Of a DNA stretch of 64,000 nucleotides, positions 1 through 9,570 are shown piece after piece (position 1 is the stretch's first letter; the number at the start of each line of letters is the position of its first letter). This DNA is from VRUE01 sp045805805 (GTDB lineage Bacteria; Actinomycetota; Thermoleophilia; Solirubrobacterales; 70-9): positions 1 through 64,000 of the forward strand of contig JBJMKO010000111.1 in assembly GCA_045805805.1 (NCBI GenBank), read 5' to 3'. Below the pieces are notes generated by a model. It made no database searches and was not told the DNA's origin. It saw nothing but the letters and a program-made list of their open reading frames with translations. The position numbers and the translations under genes were made by a program.

Positions 1-115
1 GGCGCGGTCGGCGGCCGCGGCGGTCTGAGCCGCCCGCACGAGCCATCCGCACGGAGCGGCGGGGCGGGGCACGGCGCCTCGACCCGCCGCCCTGCGCTGC
101 GACGAGGAGAGCCAT

Positions 116-1384
116 GTGAGCGGTAAGACCGTCGTGTTCTTTCCCGAGGGCGCCTTCGGCCCGACGAACAACTGCGTCGGCATCGGCGAGCAGCTGAAGG
201 CGCGCGGGCACCGGGTGGTCTTCATCGTCGAGGAGTCCTTCGCGGGCACGCTGGAGGCCCGCGGGTTCGAGGAGCGCCTGATGCGTCTGGGGCCGCCGCC
301 GGAGGTGGAGGAGGCCCCCGGCCAGTTCTGGAAGGACTTCGTCCGCAACACTGCGCCCGCGTTCCGCAAGCCGACGATCGATCAGCTCGAGACCTTTGTC
401 CTCCCCGTCTGGCAGGAGCTCGTCGACGGCGCTCGCTTCGTGGACGAGCGACTCGTCGAGATCTTCGGCGAGCTCGAGCCGGACGTGATCGTCCAGGACA
501 ACGTGGTCGGTTTCCCGGCCGTGCTCGCCTCCGGCCGGCCGTGGGTGCGCATCGTCTCCTGCAACCCGCTGGAGCTGAAGGACCCTCAGCTGCCGCCGGT
601 CTTCTCCGGCTACCCGACCGGCGACCAACGCGGCTGGGAAGAGTTCCGAGAGCGCTACCGCGAGCTGCACGAGCCGCTGCAGCGCGAGTTCTCGGCGTTC
701 TGCGAGGAGCGCGGCGCATCGCCGCTGCCGACGCTCGAGTTCGTGCACGAGTCGCCGTTCCTGAACCTCTACCTCTATCCGGCGGAGGCCGACTACGAGC
801 GCTCGCAGCCGCTCAGCGAGCGCTGGCACCGGCTCGATTCCTGTGTGCGAACGGTCGACGAGCCGTTCGAGCCGCCGCCCGGCGATGGTGCGCTGGTCTA
901 CGTGAGCCTGGGCAGCCTCGGCTCGGCCGACGTCGAGCTGATGAACCGCCTGGTCGCCGTGCTCGCCGAGACGCCGCACCGCTACGTCGTCAGCAAGGGG
1001 CCGCAGCACGAGTCGATCGAGCTCGCGGCGAACATGACAGGCGCCGAGTTCCTGCCGCAGCCGGCGATCCTGCCGCAGGCCGACCTGGTGATCACGCACG
1101 GGGGCAACAACACGGTCACCGAGTCGATCCACTTCGGCAAGCCGATGGTCGTGCTGCCACTCTTCTGGGACCAGTACGACAACGCTCAGCGGGTCGAGGA
1201 GATCGGCTTCGGCGTGCGGCTGGCGACCTACGAGTTCGAGCCGGAAGAGCTTCGTGCCGCGATCGAGCGGCTGCTCGCGGCGGAGAGCCCGCGGCTGAGC
1301 CAGGCGTCGGAGCGCCTGCGGGCGAGCCCTGGAACAGTCAAGGCCGCTGAGCTGATCGCGGGGGTCAGCGGCGCGAGCCGTTGA
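116..1384 (+). CDS. MGT-type (GT1) glycosyltransferase
   Basis: The 422-residue product looks like a macrolide-type GT-B glycosyltransferase that moves a sugar from a nucleotide donor to a small acceptor in the cytoplasm. The N-terminal strand ends in a P-E-G-A-x-G-P acceptor-side loop. The C-terminal half carries the donor-binding signature around residues 315-345 (LPQAD, then THGGNNTVTE and GKPMVVLP). The start is GTG at 116, placed about 5 bases after GAGGAGA. An ATG two bases upstream runs straight into a stop. The gene stands alone on this strand, so the acceptor cannot be inferred. Family assignment is good; substrate is unknown. Confidence 0.85.
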   Translation: MSGKTVVFFPEGAFGPTNNCVGIGEQLKARGHRVVFIVEESFAGTLEARGFEERLMRLGPPPEVEEAPGQFWKDFVRNTAPAFRKPTIDQLETFVLPVWQELVDGARFVDERLVEIFGELEPDVIVQDNVVGFPAVLASGRPWVRIVSCNPLELKDPQLPPVFSGYPTGDQRGWEEFRERYRELHEPLQREFSAFCEERGASPLPTLEFVHESPFLNLYLYPAEADYERSQPLSERWHRLDSCVRTVDEPFEPPPGDGALVYVSLGSLGSADVELMNRLVAVLAETPHRYVVSKGPQHESIELAANMTGAEFLPQPAILPQADLVITHGGNNTVTESIHFGKPMVVLPLFWDQYDNAQRVEEIGFGVRLATYEFEPEELRAAIERLLAAESPRLSQASERLRASPGTVKAAELIAGVSGASR

Positions 1385-1405
1385 GGCCCGCGCCGCCGTC
1401 TCTCC

Positions 1406-2488
1406 CTAACCCGGGACGATCTGGCCGAAGAGGCCGTGTGCCTCGTCGTCGGGGCCGGCCGTGAAGAACAGCGTGCCGGCTGGCCCGTTGTTGCCACCCT
1501 GGCCGACTTCGAGCGCCCAGAGGCCGTCGATCGAAAGGGACTTGCCGCTCTCGTCGCGGAGCTCGCCGCGGTGCGCGAAGTGGCCGTTGTCCAGCTCCTC
1601 GTAGGCGTTGATCTGCCCGTCGCCGAAGTTCCCGACCAGCAGGTCGCCGGCGAAGCGCCCGAAGCTATCCGGCGCGATTGCCAGGCCCCACGGCGCGTTG
1701 AGCTGACCGTGCTGGGCTACTCGGCTGACGAGATTGCCTGCAAGGTCGTAGGCGTCGACGAAGCCTTTGCCCTGGCCCGCGATCTCGTCCTCGGCGTCAG
1801 CGTCCTGCTTCGCGTACGTGACGAACACGCGGTTGGCGATTGTCTGGATGCCGAAGGGCGCGTAGCCGCCCGGCAGCGCCGGATCGACGAAGCCGCTATC
1901 CGGCACCAGGCCGAAGCTCCCGTCGAACACGTCCACCTTGGCGTTGTGGAAGTCGGCCGCATAGAGGCGCGGGCCGGCCACGGTGTCCGCAATCGCGAGA
2001 CCCTTGTAGATCGCACCGTCATCGAGGTTCGCGACCACGACCGCGTTGGTTCCCTGCGCCCCGTTCCAGCCGAGCACCTTCCCCTCCTCGGTATCGAAGA
2101 GGAACAGCGCCTTTCCCCCGGTCGGCAGGACAAAGCCGGCCGTCGGATTGAAGACGGTGCCCGTCGGCGCATTGTGCACGTTCACAACGAGCGGGTTGCC
2201 CAGCGGGAACGGCATACCGTCGGAGCCGCGATAGAGCGTCGACTTGTCGGTGCCGTTGTCAGACACCCACCACGGGCTCGTCGGGCTCGAGGTCAGTCCC
2301 CAGGCATTGACGAGGTTCGGATCGGTGTTCGGCGCGACGCCCGGCTGGTCGGAGACCAGCGGCACCATGCTGAACGATGTGCGTTCGGCTGCCCGCAGCG
2401 GCGAAACGGCCACGATCGCCACCCCAAGCACGAAAGCCAGCGCTAGCAGCGCGCGCCGAACGTTGATGGAAAGCTCTCCCACTCTCAC
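1406..2488 (-). CDS. TIGR03118-family secreted protein
   Basis: A 360-residue exported protein. The first ~33 residues form a signal peptide with a hydrophobic core ending near A-A-E. The mature part starts with the L-V-S-D-x-P-G-x-A-P-x-T-D-P-N-L-V-N-A-W-G block typical of TIGR03118 proteins and continues with beta-propeller-like repeats (GNFGDG, GLAIAPDSF). Members are found outside the cell in many bacteria, but no reaction is established. It converges on the upstream glycosyltransferase with about 20 bases between the stops. It is not coupled to the tRNA gene beyond its 5' end. Confidence 0.85.
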   Translation of the reverse strand: MRVGELSINVRRALLALAFVLGVAIVAVSPLRAAERTSFSMVPLVSDQPGVAPNTDPNLVNAWGLTSSPTSPWWVSDNGTDKSTLYRGSDGMPFPLGNPLVVNVHNAPTGTVFNPTAGFVLPTGGKALFLFDTEEGKVLGWNGAQGTNAVVVANLDDGAIYKGLAIADTVAGPRLYAADFHNAKVDVFDGSFGLVPDSGFVDPALPGGYAPFGIQTIANRVFVTYAKQDADAEDEIAGQGKGFVDAYDLAGNLVSRVAQHGQLNAPWGLAIAPDSFGRFAGDLLVGNFGDGQINAYEELDNGHFAHRGELRDESGKSLSIDGLWALEVGQGGNNGPAGTLFFTAGPDDEAHGLFGQIVPG

Positions 2489-2540
2489 CCTCCTTTGGTC
2501 GTTCTCTGTTCGGTACGGGAGGGACGGGAGAGCGGTTTCA

Positions 2541-2614
2541 AGCCGGAGGTGGGATTCGAACCCACGGCCTACGCCTTACAAGGGCGTTGCTCTGACCAGC
2601 TGAGCTACTCCGGC
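2541..2614 (-). tRNA. tRNA-Thr (anticodon TGT)
   Basis: A 74-base cloverleaf read on the minus strand. It has a perfect 7-bp acceptor stem (GCCGGAG/CTCCGGC), a canonical D arm, an anticodon loop CTTGTAA giving anticodon TGT, and a T arm with GTTCGAATC. The discriminator is T and no CCA is encoded. It lies just upstream, in the minus direction, of the TIGR03118 gene and just downstream of clpP. Confidence 0.95.
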
Positions 2615-2621
2615 GCCGCGC

Positions 2622-3230
<609 letters not shown>

Positions 3231-3265
3231 TCTATAGAAGGCGTCAGGCGTGCTCGCCGCACGGC

Positions 3266-4648
3266 TCAGTCAGAGCCTGGCGTCCACAGCTCGCCCTTCT
3301 CCTCTTCCTCTTTCTCGGGCGTCCAGATCTTCTCCCGCGCCTCCGCCTGCTCGAGCGGGATCGGCACCGCCGACTCGGCAATCAGGTCGATCGCCCTGCG
3401 CACCCGGATGTCCTCGCGGACCATCGCGTCGCGGCCGTTCTCGCGCAGGCGCTCGAGCAGCTTCTCCGGCGTCGTGCGCTCGTGCTCGGCGGAGTGGGCG
3501 AGCGCCTCGACCATCTCCTCCTCGGAGACCTCGATCCCCTCCGCCTCGGCGATCGCCGCCAGTACCGCCTCGCCCTTCAGCTCCCGCTCGGCGTCGGGCT
3601 TCGATTCCTCGAGCAGCTCCTCGCGGGTTTTGCCCTGCATCTGGAGGAAGGTCTCGGGGTCCATGCCCTGGCCGGCGATCCGGCGTTCGAGGCGCTCCAG
3701 GCGTTCCGCCGCCCGCGCCGCGACGAGGTCGTCGGGGAGATCGATGCTCGCCGCATCGACGGCGGCGTCGACCGCGGCGGCCCTGAAGTCCTGCTCGGCG
3801 CGCTCGTCGACGGCCTCGCCAACGCGCTCAGCGATATCGGCGCGCAGCTCCTCGAGGGTGTCGAACTCGGATGCCTCGGAGGCGAAATCGTCGTCGAGCT
3901 CCGGCAGGACCTTCTCCCGCACCTCCTTGACGTCGACGGTGAAGACCGCCTCCTGGCCGGCGAGGTGCTCGGCCCCGTAGTCCTCGGGGAAGCTCACCTT
4001 GACCTCTCGCTGCTCGCCGCCGCCGGCGCCGGCCAGTTGCGCCTCGAAGCCCTCGATGAAGCGGCCGCTGCCCAGCTCCAGCATTCCGTCGGTTTCCTTG
4101 CCGCCCTCGAAGGCTTTGCCGTCGATCAAGCCCTCATAGTCGATCAGCAGCACGTCGCCGTCGGCGGCGGCGCGCTCGACCGGCTCGAGTTTGGCGAAGC
4201 CCTCGCGAATCCGCTCGATCTCGCGGTCGACGATCTCATCGGTCGGCTCGCCCTCGGCCCGGCCGACCTCCAGCCCCTTGTACTCGCCGAGCTGCGCCTT
4301 CGGCCGCACGCCGATCTCGAATTTGAGGCCGAGCGGCTCGCCCTCGGCCTCGGGAGCCGAGACGATCTCGATGTCGGGATCGCCGACCGGACTGATCCCG
4401 GAGCGCAGCAGGCCCTGTTCGTACCACTCGGGCAGCGACTCGCGGATCGCCTCCTGCAGGACCGTTCCATGGCCAAGGCGCTGGATTACCAGCGACGGCG
4501 GCGCCTTGCCCTTGCGGAAGCCGGGCATTTTCATCTCGCGCGCCAGGCTGCGGGCGGCGCGGTTGACGCCCCGCTCGACCAACTCGGCGGGAACCTCGAC
4601 CTCGACCCGCACGCGTGAGTCGGGCAGCTCTGTGACGACGGTCTGCAT
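3266..4648 (-). CDS. tig: trigger factor, ribosome-associated chaperone
   Basis: A 460-residue trigger factor that binds the ribosomal exit tunnel and helps new chains fold. The ribosome-binding signature GFRKGKAP is at residues 43-50. The FKBP-like peptidyl-prolyl isomerase domain follows at about 150-245, and the alpha-helical C-terminal domain runs to about 430. The last ~30 residues are an acidic Lys/Glu-rich tail, as in other actinobacterial trigger factors. It is the first gene of the tig-clpP unit. A long hairpin lies upstream of its start and separates it from the ctaG region. Confidence 0.96.
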   Translation of the reverse strand: MQTVVTELPDSRVRVEVEVPAELVERGVNRAARSLAREMKMPGFRKGKAPPSLVIQRLGHGTVLQEAIRESLPEWYEQGLLRSGISPVGDPDIEIVSAPEAEGEPLGLKFEIGVRPKAQLGEYKGLEVGRAEGEPTDEIVDREIERIREGFAKLEPVERAAADGDVLLIDYEGLIDGKAFEGGKETDGMLELGSGRFIEGFEAQLAGAGGGEQREVKVSFPEDYGAEHLAGQEAVFTVDVKEVREKVLPELDDDFASEASEFDTLEELRADIAERVGEAVDERAEQDFRAAAVDAAVDAASIDLPDDLVAARAAERLERLERRIAGQGMDPETFLQMQGKTREELLEESKPDAERELKGEAVLAAIAEAEGIEVSEEEMVEALAHSAEHERTTPEKLLERLRENGRDAMVREDIRVRRAIDLIAESAVPIPLEQAEAREKIWTPEKEEEEKGELWTPGSD

Positions 4649-4669
4649 CGGCGCCGGACCCTAGATGAT

Positions 4670-4721
4670 CGACGACTGCGGAGTTGACCACACCGGGATG
4701 TGGTCAACTCCACAGTCGTCG
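4670..4721 (-). terminator. long hairpin, probable terminator of the ctaG unit
   Basis: Two 23-base arms (4670-4692 and 4699-4721) pair with a single mismatch around a 6-base loop. On the minus strand the mismatch is a G-T wobble, which favours function in that direction. The right arm ends where the small ORF at 4722 ends, so it fits an intrinsic terminator for the ctaG/small-ORF transcript. No clear U-tract follows. Confidence 0.6.
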
Positions 4722-4832
4722 CTATTCGCGGCGGGCCAGGAGGCCGCGGCGGACGGCTACGCCGAAGTCGATAGCGAAAGCCAGGCCGCGACCCATGGGC
4801 CCGGTTACGAGCCAGGCCTTAAGCGCGGTCAC
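4722..4832 (-). CDS. small hypothetical protein overlapping the 3' end of ctaG
   Basis: A possible 36-residue protein starting at GTG 4832 and overlapping the last codons of ctaG in another frame. It contains a hydrophobic middle (G-L-A-F-A-I-D-F-G-V-A-V) flanked by Arg residues, like short membrane-associated peptides seen in other actinobacteria. The overlap with ctaG suggests translational coupling. A strong hairpin starts right after its stop. It could also be a chance frame; only the position and composition support it. Confidence 0.4.
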   Translation of the reverse strand: MTALKAWLVTGPMGRGLAFAIDFGVAVRRGLLARRE

Positions 4833-5715
4833 TGCCCACGATCCGTTTCTCCAGCAGGGCGCCGTGGCCGGCGGCGACCGCGCGCTGGGCGCGGCGCTCG
4901 TCGAGGGCGACACCGCGGTCCTGGGCGAGGTCGAGCAGCCGCTGCTTCTCGGTCCCTTCCCGCGCCACCTCGAGGAAGACCCAGGCCAGGACGCCGAGCG
5001 CGAGGAAGGTCCCCTCGACCATCATGATCACGCCCGCCGTGCTCTGGTCGGCCACCGCGGAGATGCCCCAGTAGCGCTCGCCGGGAGCGTAGATCGGGTA
5101 GAGCACCGTACCCGACCACATCAGCACGTTGCCGAGGATCGCCCCGGCGAAGCGCACGGCGATCACGTAGCCGACCTTCCAGCCGGCCGTGAACCACTCC
5201 GGCTTTGGCAGGGGACCGAAGATCGGCATCCACATCAAGCAGCCGAAGAAGAGGAAGCAGGTGTGCTCGAGCGCGTGGACGGGAGCGGTTCCGTAAGCGG
5301 CGTCATAGAGCGCCGGGACGTGCCAGAGGTAGAAGTTGAGCGCCCAGAGGGGCAGGGCGACCGCCGGATGGGTGAGGACCTGAAGGCGGTTGAAGGCGCG
5401 GATCGCGAGGAGTGGCTGCAGCAGCGACTTGCTCAGGCCGAGGACGAGCAGCAGCGAGGCCACGTCGCCGATCAGCAGGTGCTCGCCCATGTGGGCGATG
5501 ACCAGCTCCTCGGCGAGGTGGCCGATCGGGCTGAAGAGGGCAACAGCGACCGCCGCCAGCCCGGCCCCGAAGCAGGCCTGGCGCCAGAGCGGCACCGGAC
5601 GGCCGTCCCAGGAGAGCACCATCGCGCGGTGCCAGTAGAGGATCGCGGCGATCGTGATCGGGAAGACCTCGATCGGGGCGAAGGCCCCAGCGACGTGGGC
5701 AAACGGCAGGCTCAC
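4819..5715 (-). CDS. ctaG: cytochrome c oxidase assembly protein, CtaG_Caa3 family
   Basis: A 298-residue polytopic membrane protein of the caa3-type CtaG family, which helps copper insertion or assembly of cytochrome c oxidase. About seven membrane spans are visible. Conserved family blocks include A-H-M-G-E-H-L-L near residues 74-81, a F-Y-L-W-H-V-P block near 128-134 and H-A-L-E-H near 148-152; the histidines sit at membrane edges as expected for metal handling. The C-terminus is a soluble helix. No oxidase genes are nearby in the window. Confidence 0.9.
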   Translation of the reverse strand: MSLPFAHVAGAFAPIEVFPITIAAILYWHRAMVLSWDGRPVPLWRQACFGAGLAAVAVALFSPIGHLAEELVIAHMGEHLLIGDVASLLLVLGLSKSLLQPLLAIRAFNRLQVLTHPAVALPLWALNFYLWHVPALYDAAYGTAPVHALEHTCFLFFGCLMWMPIFGPLPKPEWFTAGWKVGYVIAVRFAGAILGNVLMWSGTVLYPIYAPGERYWGISAVADQSTAGVIMMVEGTFLALGVLAWVFLEVAREGTEKQRLLDLAQDRGVALDERRAQRAVAAGHGALLEKRIVGSDRA

Positions 5716-5780
5716 GAAATCAGCGTAGCGCCGCGGTTTGCGGCGCCGCCGCCCGCACTCGCTGCTAGCTTGGCCTCGCT

Positions 5781-7676
5781 TTGGGTCAGGAGAACCACCG
5801 CTTTCCGCCGGTCGGCAGCTACGGCTTCCTCTCCGACTGCCACACCAGCGCCCTGGTGTCCTACGACGGCGCGGTCGAGTGGCTCTGCCTGCCGCGCTTC
5901 GACTCGCCGAGCGCCTTCGCGGCGCTGCTCGACCGCGGCGCCGGCCACTTCAAGGTCGCCCCCCGCGACGTCGTCGTGCCGCTCAGCCGCCGCTACCAGC
6001 CTGGCACCCTGGTGATCGAGACGACCTGGGTGACCGACACGGGCTGGGTCGTGATCCACGACGCGCTGACGATCGCCGAGTGGACCGCGTCCGACGGCAA
6101 GGGCGGCCGACCCGACACCGAACACGAGTCCGATCGTTCCCTGCTGCGGACCATGACCTGCATCGACGGCGAGGTCGAGATGGAGATGGAGTGCCTGCCC
6201 CGCTTCGCCTACGGCGCCGAGCCGGCGACGTGGAGCGGCGGCGAGCTCGGTGAAGCAACGGCGCGTGGGAGCGATGGCGCCGAGCTACGGCTGACCAGCG
6301 ACATGGAGCTCTCGATCGAGGACGGCACCGCGCGCGGAACCATGAAGCTGCGCGAGGACGAGACCGGCTTCTGCGCCCTGACCTGGGGCAACAGCGACCT
6401 GGGTGGGCCGCGCAGCGCCCCCGAGGCCCTGGAGCGGCTCGACTCCACCGAAGAGTTCTGGCGCCGCTGGCTGCGCGACGGCGATTTTCCCGACCATCCC
6501 TGGCGCATCCACCTGCAGCGTTCGGCCCTGGTGCTGAAGGGGCTTACCTACACGCCGAGCGGCGCGATCCTCGCGGCGCCGACCACCTCGCTGCCGGAGA
6601 CGCCCGGAGGCGAACGCAACTGGGACTACCGCTACAGCTGGATCCGCGACGCGACCTTCAGCCTCTGGGCCCTGCACACGCTCGGGTTCGACCAGGAGGC
6701 GCGCGACTTCATGCGCTTCATCGTCAACGTCTGCCGGAAGGACTCCGACTTGCAGATCATGTACGGGATCGGCGGCGAGAAGGACCTGACCGAGAGCACG
6801 CTCGACCATCTCAGCGGCTACGGCGGGGCGAGGCCCGTACGGATCGGCAACGGCGCCTTCGACCAGCGCCAGAACGACGTCTGGGGCGCCCTGCTCGACT
6901 CGATCTACCTGCACGAGAAGGCGCTGCGTGGAACCGGCACGCCCGCCGACCGGCAGCTGATCCGCCACCAGGTCGAAGCCGCGATCGCCGCCTGGCCGCA
7001 CCCCGACCAGGGAATCTGGGAGTCGCGCGGCCAGCCCCGGCACTACGTCTCCTCAACGCTGATGATCTGGGTCGCGGTCGACCGCGGCGCCCGCCTCGCC
7101 CGCATCCTTGGCTTCGAGGACGTCGCCGAGGAGTGGAAACGGACCGCCGAGGAGTTTCGCGAGGAGATTCTCGAGCGCGGCGTGCGCGACGGCGTCTTCC
7201 GCCAGCACTACGAGACCGACGCTCTCGACGCCTCCACCCTGCTGATCCCCCTGCTGCGCTTCCTGCCCCGGGACGACGCGCGGGTCAAGGCGACGGTCGA
7301 GGCGATCGCCGCCGAGTTGACCGAGAATGGCCTCGTCCTGCGTTACAAGGTGCAGGAGACCGACGACGGCCTCAGCGGCAAGGAGGGCACCTTCCTGATC
7401 TGCTCATTCTGGCTCGTCTCCGCCCTCTCGGAGATCGGCGAGCAGGCCCGCGCCCGGGCGCTTTGCGAGCGATTGCTGGAGTCGGCCGGCTGGCTCGACC
7501 TCTACGCCGAGGAGCTGGACGCTTCGAGCGGGCAGCACCTCGGCAACTTCCCCCAGGCCTTCACCCACTTGGCGCTGGTCAACGCCGTCTCGCACGTGAT
7601 CGCCGACGAGCAGCGCGAGGATGGCGGCCCGACCGCGGTCTTCACCGAGATGGGCGGCGTCCGCGAAGACGCCTGA
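5781..7676 (+). CDS. glycoside hydrolase family 15 (glucoamylase/trehalase type)
   Basis: A 631-residue cytoplasmic GH15 protein. The N-terminal trehalase-like beta domain begins with G-F-L-S-D-C-H-T-S-A-L-V and W-L-C-L-P-R-F-D-S-P. The (alpha/alpha)6 barrel shows N-W-D-Y-R-Y-S-W-I-R-D-A near residue 280, a G-Y-G-G-A-R-P-V-R-I-G-N block near 345 and the E-G-T-F-L-I-C-S-F-W motif near 535, which carries a conserved catalytic-type Glu. Actinobacterial relatives hydrolyse trehalose or alpha-glucans. The only start in frame after an upstream stop is TTG at 5781, with no clear Shine-Dalgarno sequence, so the start is uncertain. Confidence 0.9.
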   Translation: MGQENHRFPPVGSYGFLSDCHTSALVSYDGAVEWLCLPRFDSPSAFAALLDRGAGHFKVAPRDVVVPLSRRYQPGTLVIETTWVTDTGWVVIHDALTIAEWTASDGKGGRPDTEHESDRSLLRTMTCIDGEVEMEMECLPRFAYGAEPATWSGGELGEATARGSDGAELRLTSDMELSIEDGTARGTMKLREDETGFCALTWGNSDLGGPRSAPEALERLDSTEEFWRRWLRDGDFPDHPWRIHLQRSALVLKGLTYTPSGAILAAPTTSLPETPGGERNWDYRYSWIRDATFSLWALHTLGFDQEARDFMRFIVNVCRKDSDLQIMYGIGGEKDLTESTLDHLSGYGGARPVRIGNGAFDQRQNDVWGALLDSIYLHEKALRGTGTPADRQLIRHQVEAAIAAWPHPDQGIWESRGQPRHYVSSTLMIWVAVDRGARLARILGFEDVAEEWKRTAEEFREEILERGVRDGVFRQHYETDALDASTLLIPLLRFLPRDDARVKATVEAIAAELTENGLVLRYKVQETDDGLSGKEGTFLICSFWLVSALSEIGEQARARALCERLLESAGWLDLYAEELDASSGQHLGNFPQAFTHLALVNAVSHVIADEQREDGGPTAVFTEMGGVREDA

Positions 7677-7711
7677 CGCTGCACGATGGGTTGCTGAAGA
7701 CAGAGCGTCTA

Positions 7712-7740
7712 CAGACAATAGATTTCGTTTGCTCTATATT
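7712..7740 (+). promoter_or_regulatory. candidate promoter for the HTH gene, probably leaderless
   Basis: CAGACA (7712-7717), a 17-base spacer and TATATT (7735-7740) form a sigma70-like pair in an AT-rich patch. The ATG follows 7 bases after the -10 box, where transcription would start, and there is no Shine-Dalgarno sequence. A leaderless mRNA is likely. Confidence 0.5.
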
Positions 7741-7747
7741 GCCGCCT

Positions 7748-8065
7748 ATGAAAGCCGCAAGCAACTCCGAAGCCGGCGACCTGTTCCTCGCCCTCTCTCA
7801 CCCGCTGCGTCGCCGGATCCTGCGCGCAATGATCAAGGACGAGGCGGAGATCAGCCCTCGTGACCTGTCCCTGGGCCTCGGGGAACCGCTGAGCAGGCTC
7901 AGCTACCACGTCAGGATCCTTGCTTGGTGCGACGCCATCGAGCTGGTGCGGACGGAGCAGGTTCGGGGCTCGATGCAGCACTTCTACCGCTTGATCGTCG
8001 ACGAGAGGTGGGCGCGAATGGCGCTGGAGGCAACTGGGGATCCACCCGAGAAGGCGAAGCCCTAG
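7748..8065 (+). CDS. ArsR-like winged helix-turn-helix regulator
   Basis: A 105-residue DNA-binding protein. The region L-A-L-S-H-P-L-R-R-R-I-L-R (residues 14-26) matches the start of the ArsR-type winged helix, and L-S-R-L-S-Y-H-V-R-I-L forms the recognition helix. No Cys/His metal site is evident, so it is probably not a metal sensor. The ATG at 7748 is chosen because it sits just after a good -10 element. It lies alone between the GH15 gene and a small helical protein. Target genes cannot be read from the sequence. Confidence 0.8.
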   Translation: MKAASNSEAGDLFLALSHPLRRRILRAMIKDEAEISPRDLSLGLGEPLSRLSYHVRILAWCDAIELVRTEQVRGSMQHFYRLIVDERWARMALEATGDPPEKAKP

Positions 8066-8105
8066 GGGGAGAGTTTTCCCGCCGGCGTCCTTATCTAGGA
8101 GAGCC

Positions 8106-8360
8106 GTGGACGACAGGGGAGACATTCACAGCACCGCCGAGGAGGACGCAGCGATGGAGTCTGCCCTCCTGCAACAGGTCCTCGCCCTGCACCCGGCAGC
8201 GGTCACCCTGGAGGAGCTGGCGCGCGAGCTCGGCGAGGAACGCGACGACGTCGATCGAGCCGTGCGGGACCTCGTCGCGACCGGGCTGCTTCACCGCAGC
8301 GAGCCCCTCGTGCTGCCGTCGCGCGCCGCGCTGCGCTTCGACGAGCTGATGGAGAGGTGA
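8106..8360 (+). CDS. small winged-helix-like hypothetical protein
   Basis: An 84-residue acidic protein starting at GTG 8106, preceded by TAGGAGAGCC. The middle (V-T-L-E-E-L-A-R-E-L-G, then V-D-R-A-V-R-D-L-V-A-T-G-L-L-H) looks like the two helices and wing entry of a small winged-helix domain, as in DprA C-terminal or antitoxin-like proteins. It follows the ArsR-like gene by 40 bases and ends 2 bases before a perfect terminator. The function is not known. Confidence 0.7.
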   Translation: MDDRGDIHSTAEEDAAMESALLQQVLALHPAAVTLEELARELGEERDDVDRAVRDLVATGLLHRSEPLVLPSRAALRFDELMER

Positions 8361-8362
8361 TG

Positions 8363-8415
8363 GCGCATGGACCCGGCCGGTCTCGGCCAAAAGAAGCCGG
8401 GTCCATGCGCTTTTT
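8363..8415 (+). terminator. intrinsic terminator
   Basis: A 15-bp perfect stem (8363-8377 with 8396-8410) and an 18-base loop, followed at once by TTTTT (8411-8415). It begins 2 bases after the stop of the small protein. This is one of the few hairpins here with a real T-tract. Confidence 0.9.
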
Positions 8416-8587
8416 GAGGTGGACCCCCGGCCACGAGGAGCCCGAAAGGCAATATTGCTGCCGATCCTCACGATTCCAGGTTCCTACACCCGGGTTTTTA
8501 ATAAGTTAATACATAGTTCGTCTCCGGGCAAGGGAAGTTTTCGCGGGGGTTCCGAAGTACGGGGACCCCTTCGCTAGCATCCCCGAA

Positions 8588-9298
8588 TTGATTTTCGCCT
8601 CGGCGCGTCGCTCACTTCCGATCCTCTTCGCAACAGCGCTCCTGCTCTGCGCGCTCTGCGACTCCGCATCCACCCAGGGCGGAATCATGATCCGCGCCGC
8701 GGGGTCGGGTTCGCACTTGCGCCTGACGGTCAGCGGCTCCCAACTCCTCGTCAATGGCCGCCTGGCTGACGCCAGCCCCGCCGGCTGTCGCGTCATGCGC
8801 GCCCGCAGCTTGGCTTCCTGCGGGCTGGCGGAGGCCGGCTCGGTCGTGATCGAAATGGGCCCCGCCAACGACAAGGTCGAAGTGCTGGACCCGCTGCCGG
8901 TCCCGCTGGTCGCCTACCTCGGCGCGGGCTCCGACAAGCTGATCGGCAACTCCGAGACCGACACCTGCTACCCGCAGGGAACCTGGCGCAACCGCTGCAT
9001 CGGGGGCGCCGGCAACGACGTCTGCATTGCCGCGCCGGTCAACACGGACTGCGTCGGCGAAGCCGGCGACGACTACTGCAAGACGAGCAGCGGAAGCGAC
9101 GGCTGCTGGGGTGGGCCAGGCGACGACACCTGCCTGATGGGTCGCGGCCAGGATGGCTGCCATGGCGAAGAGGGAGAAGATCGGCTCTACGGGGGGCCCT
9201 CCACGGACCAGCTCTACGGCGGCCCCGGCGACGACTACTGCGACGGCGGTCCCGACAAAGGGCGCTCACACGAATGCGAGGAAGGTCCGCGGCACTGA
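8588..9298 (+). CDS. secreted RTX-like, Cys-rich calcium-binding repeat protein
   Basis: A 236-residue protein starting at TTG 8588. The first ~30 residues form a signal peptide. The C-terminal half holds glycine/aspartate nonapeptide-like repeats (G-G-A-G-N-D, G-E-A-G-D-D, G-G-P-G-D-D, Y-G-G-P-G-D-D) typical of calcium-binding RTX beta-rolls. Unusually, cysteines recur at the repeat ends, which suggests disulfides in an extracellular protein. The upstream 170 bases include an AT-rich stretch (8499-8516) that could hold the promoter. The function beyond calcium binding is unknown. Confidence 0.75.
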   Translation: MIFASARRSLPILFATALLLCALCDSASTQGGIMIRAAGSGSHLRLTVSGSQLLVNGRLADASPAGCRVMRARSLASCGLAEAGSVVIEMGPANDKVEVLDPLPVPLVAYLGAGSDKLIGNSETDTCYPQGTWRNRCIGGAGNDVCIAAPVNTDCVGEAGDDYCKTSSGSDGCWGGPGDDTCLMGRGQDGCHGEEGEDRLYGGPSTDQLYGGPGDDYCDGGPDKGRSHECEEGPRH

Positions 9299-9442
9299 GG
9301 GGCCAGCTCATGCGTGCTTGGTAGCGAGGGCAGGCATGACCTGGCCGCCGTGCTCGTCCTCATTCCAGGCGCCCCACTGATCCCGATCCTCTTCCTCTCC
9401 AGACTCTCAACGCCGTCCTCCTGCTCGTCCTGCTCCCCTTCT

Positions 9443-9491
9443 CTTCCGGTGCACTTTATGCGGTCATAGCCCGCATAAAGTGCACCGGAAG
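9443..9491. repeat. dispersed palindrome, copy A
   Basis: Two perfectly complementary 21-base arms (9443-9463 and 9471-9491) around a 7-base loop. The arm starts CTTCCGGTGCACTTTATG. Related palindromes occur at 14695, 49652 and 57821. This copy lies between two plus-strand genes. Confidence 0.85.
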
Positions 9492-9570
9492 CGGCTTCCG
9501 AAGCTTGTCCCCGTTTCGAGAGGCCAGGCTCCCCAACCCCGCCTATCAAGTTCCCTTAGGGTCCAGCCCC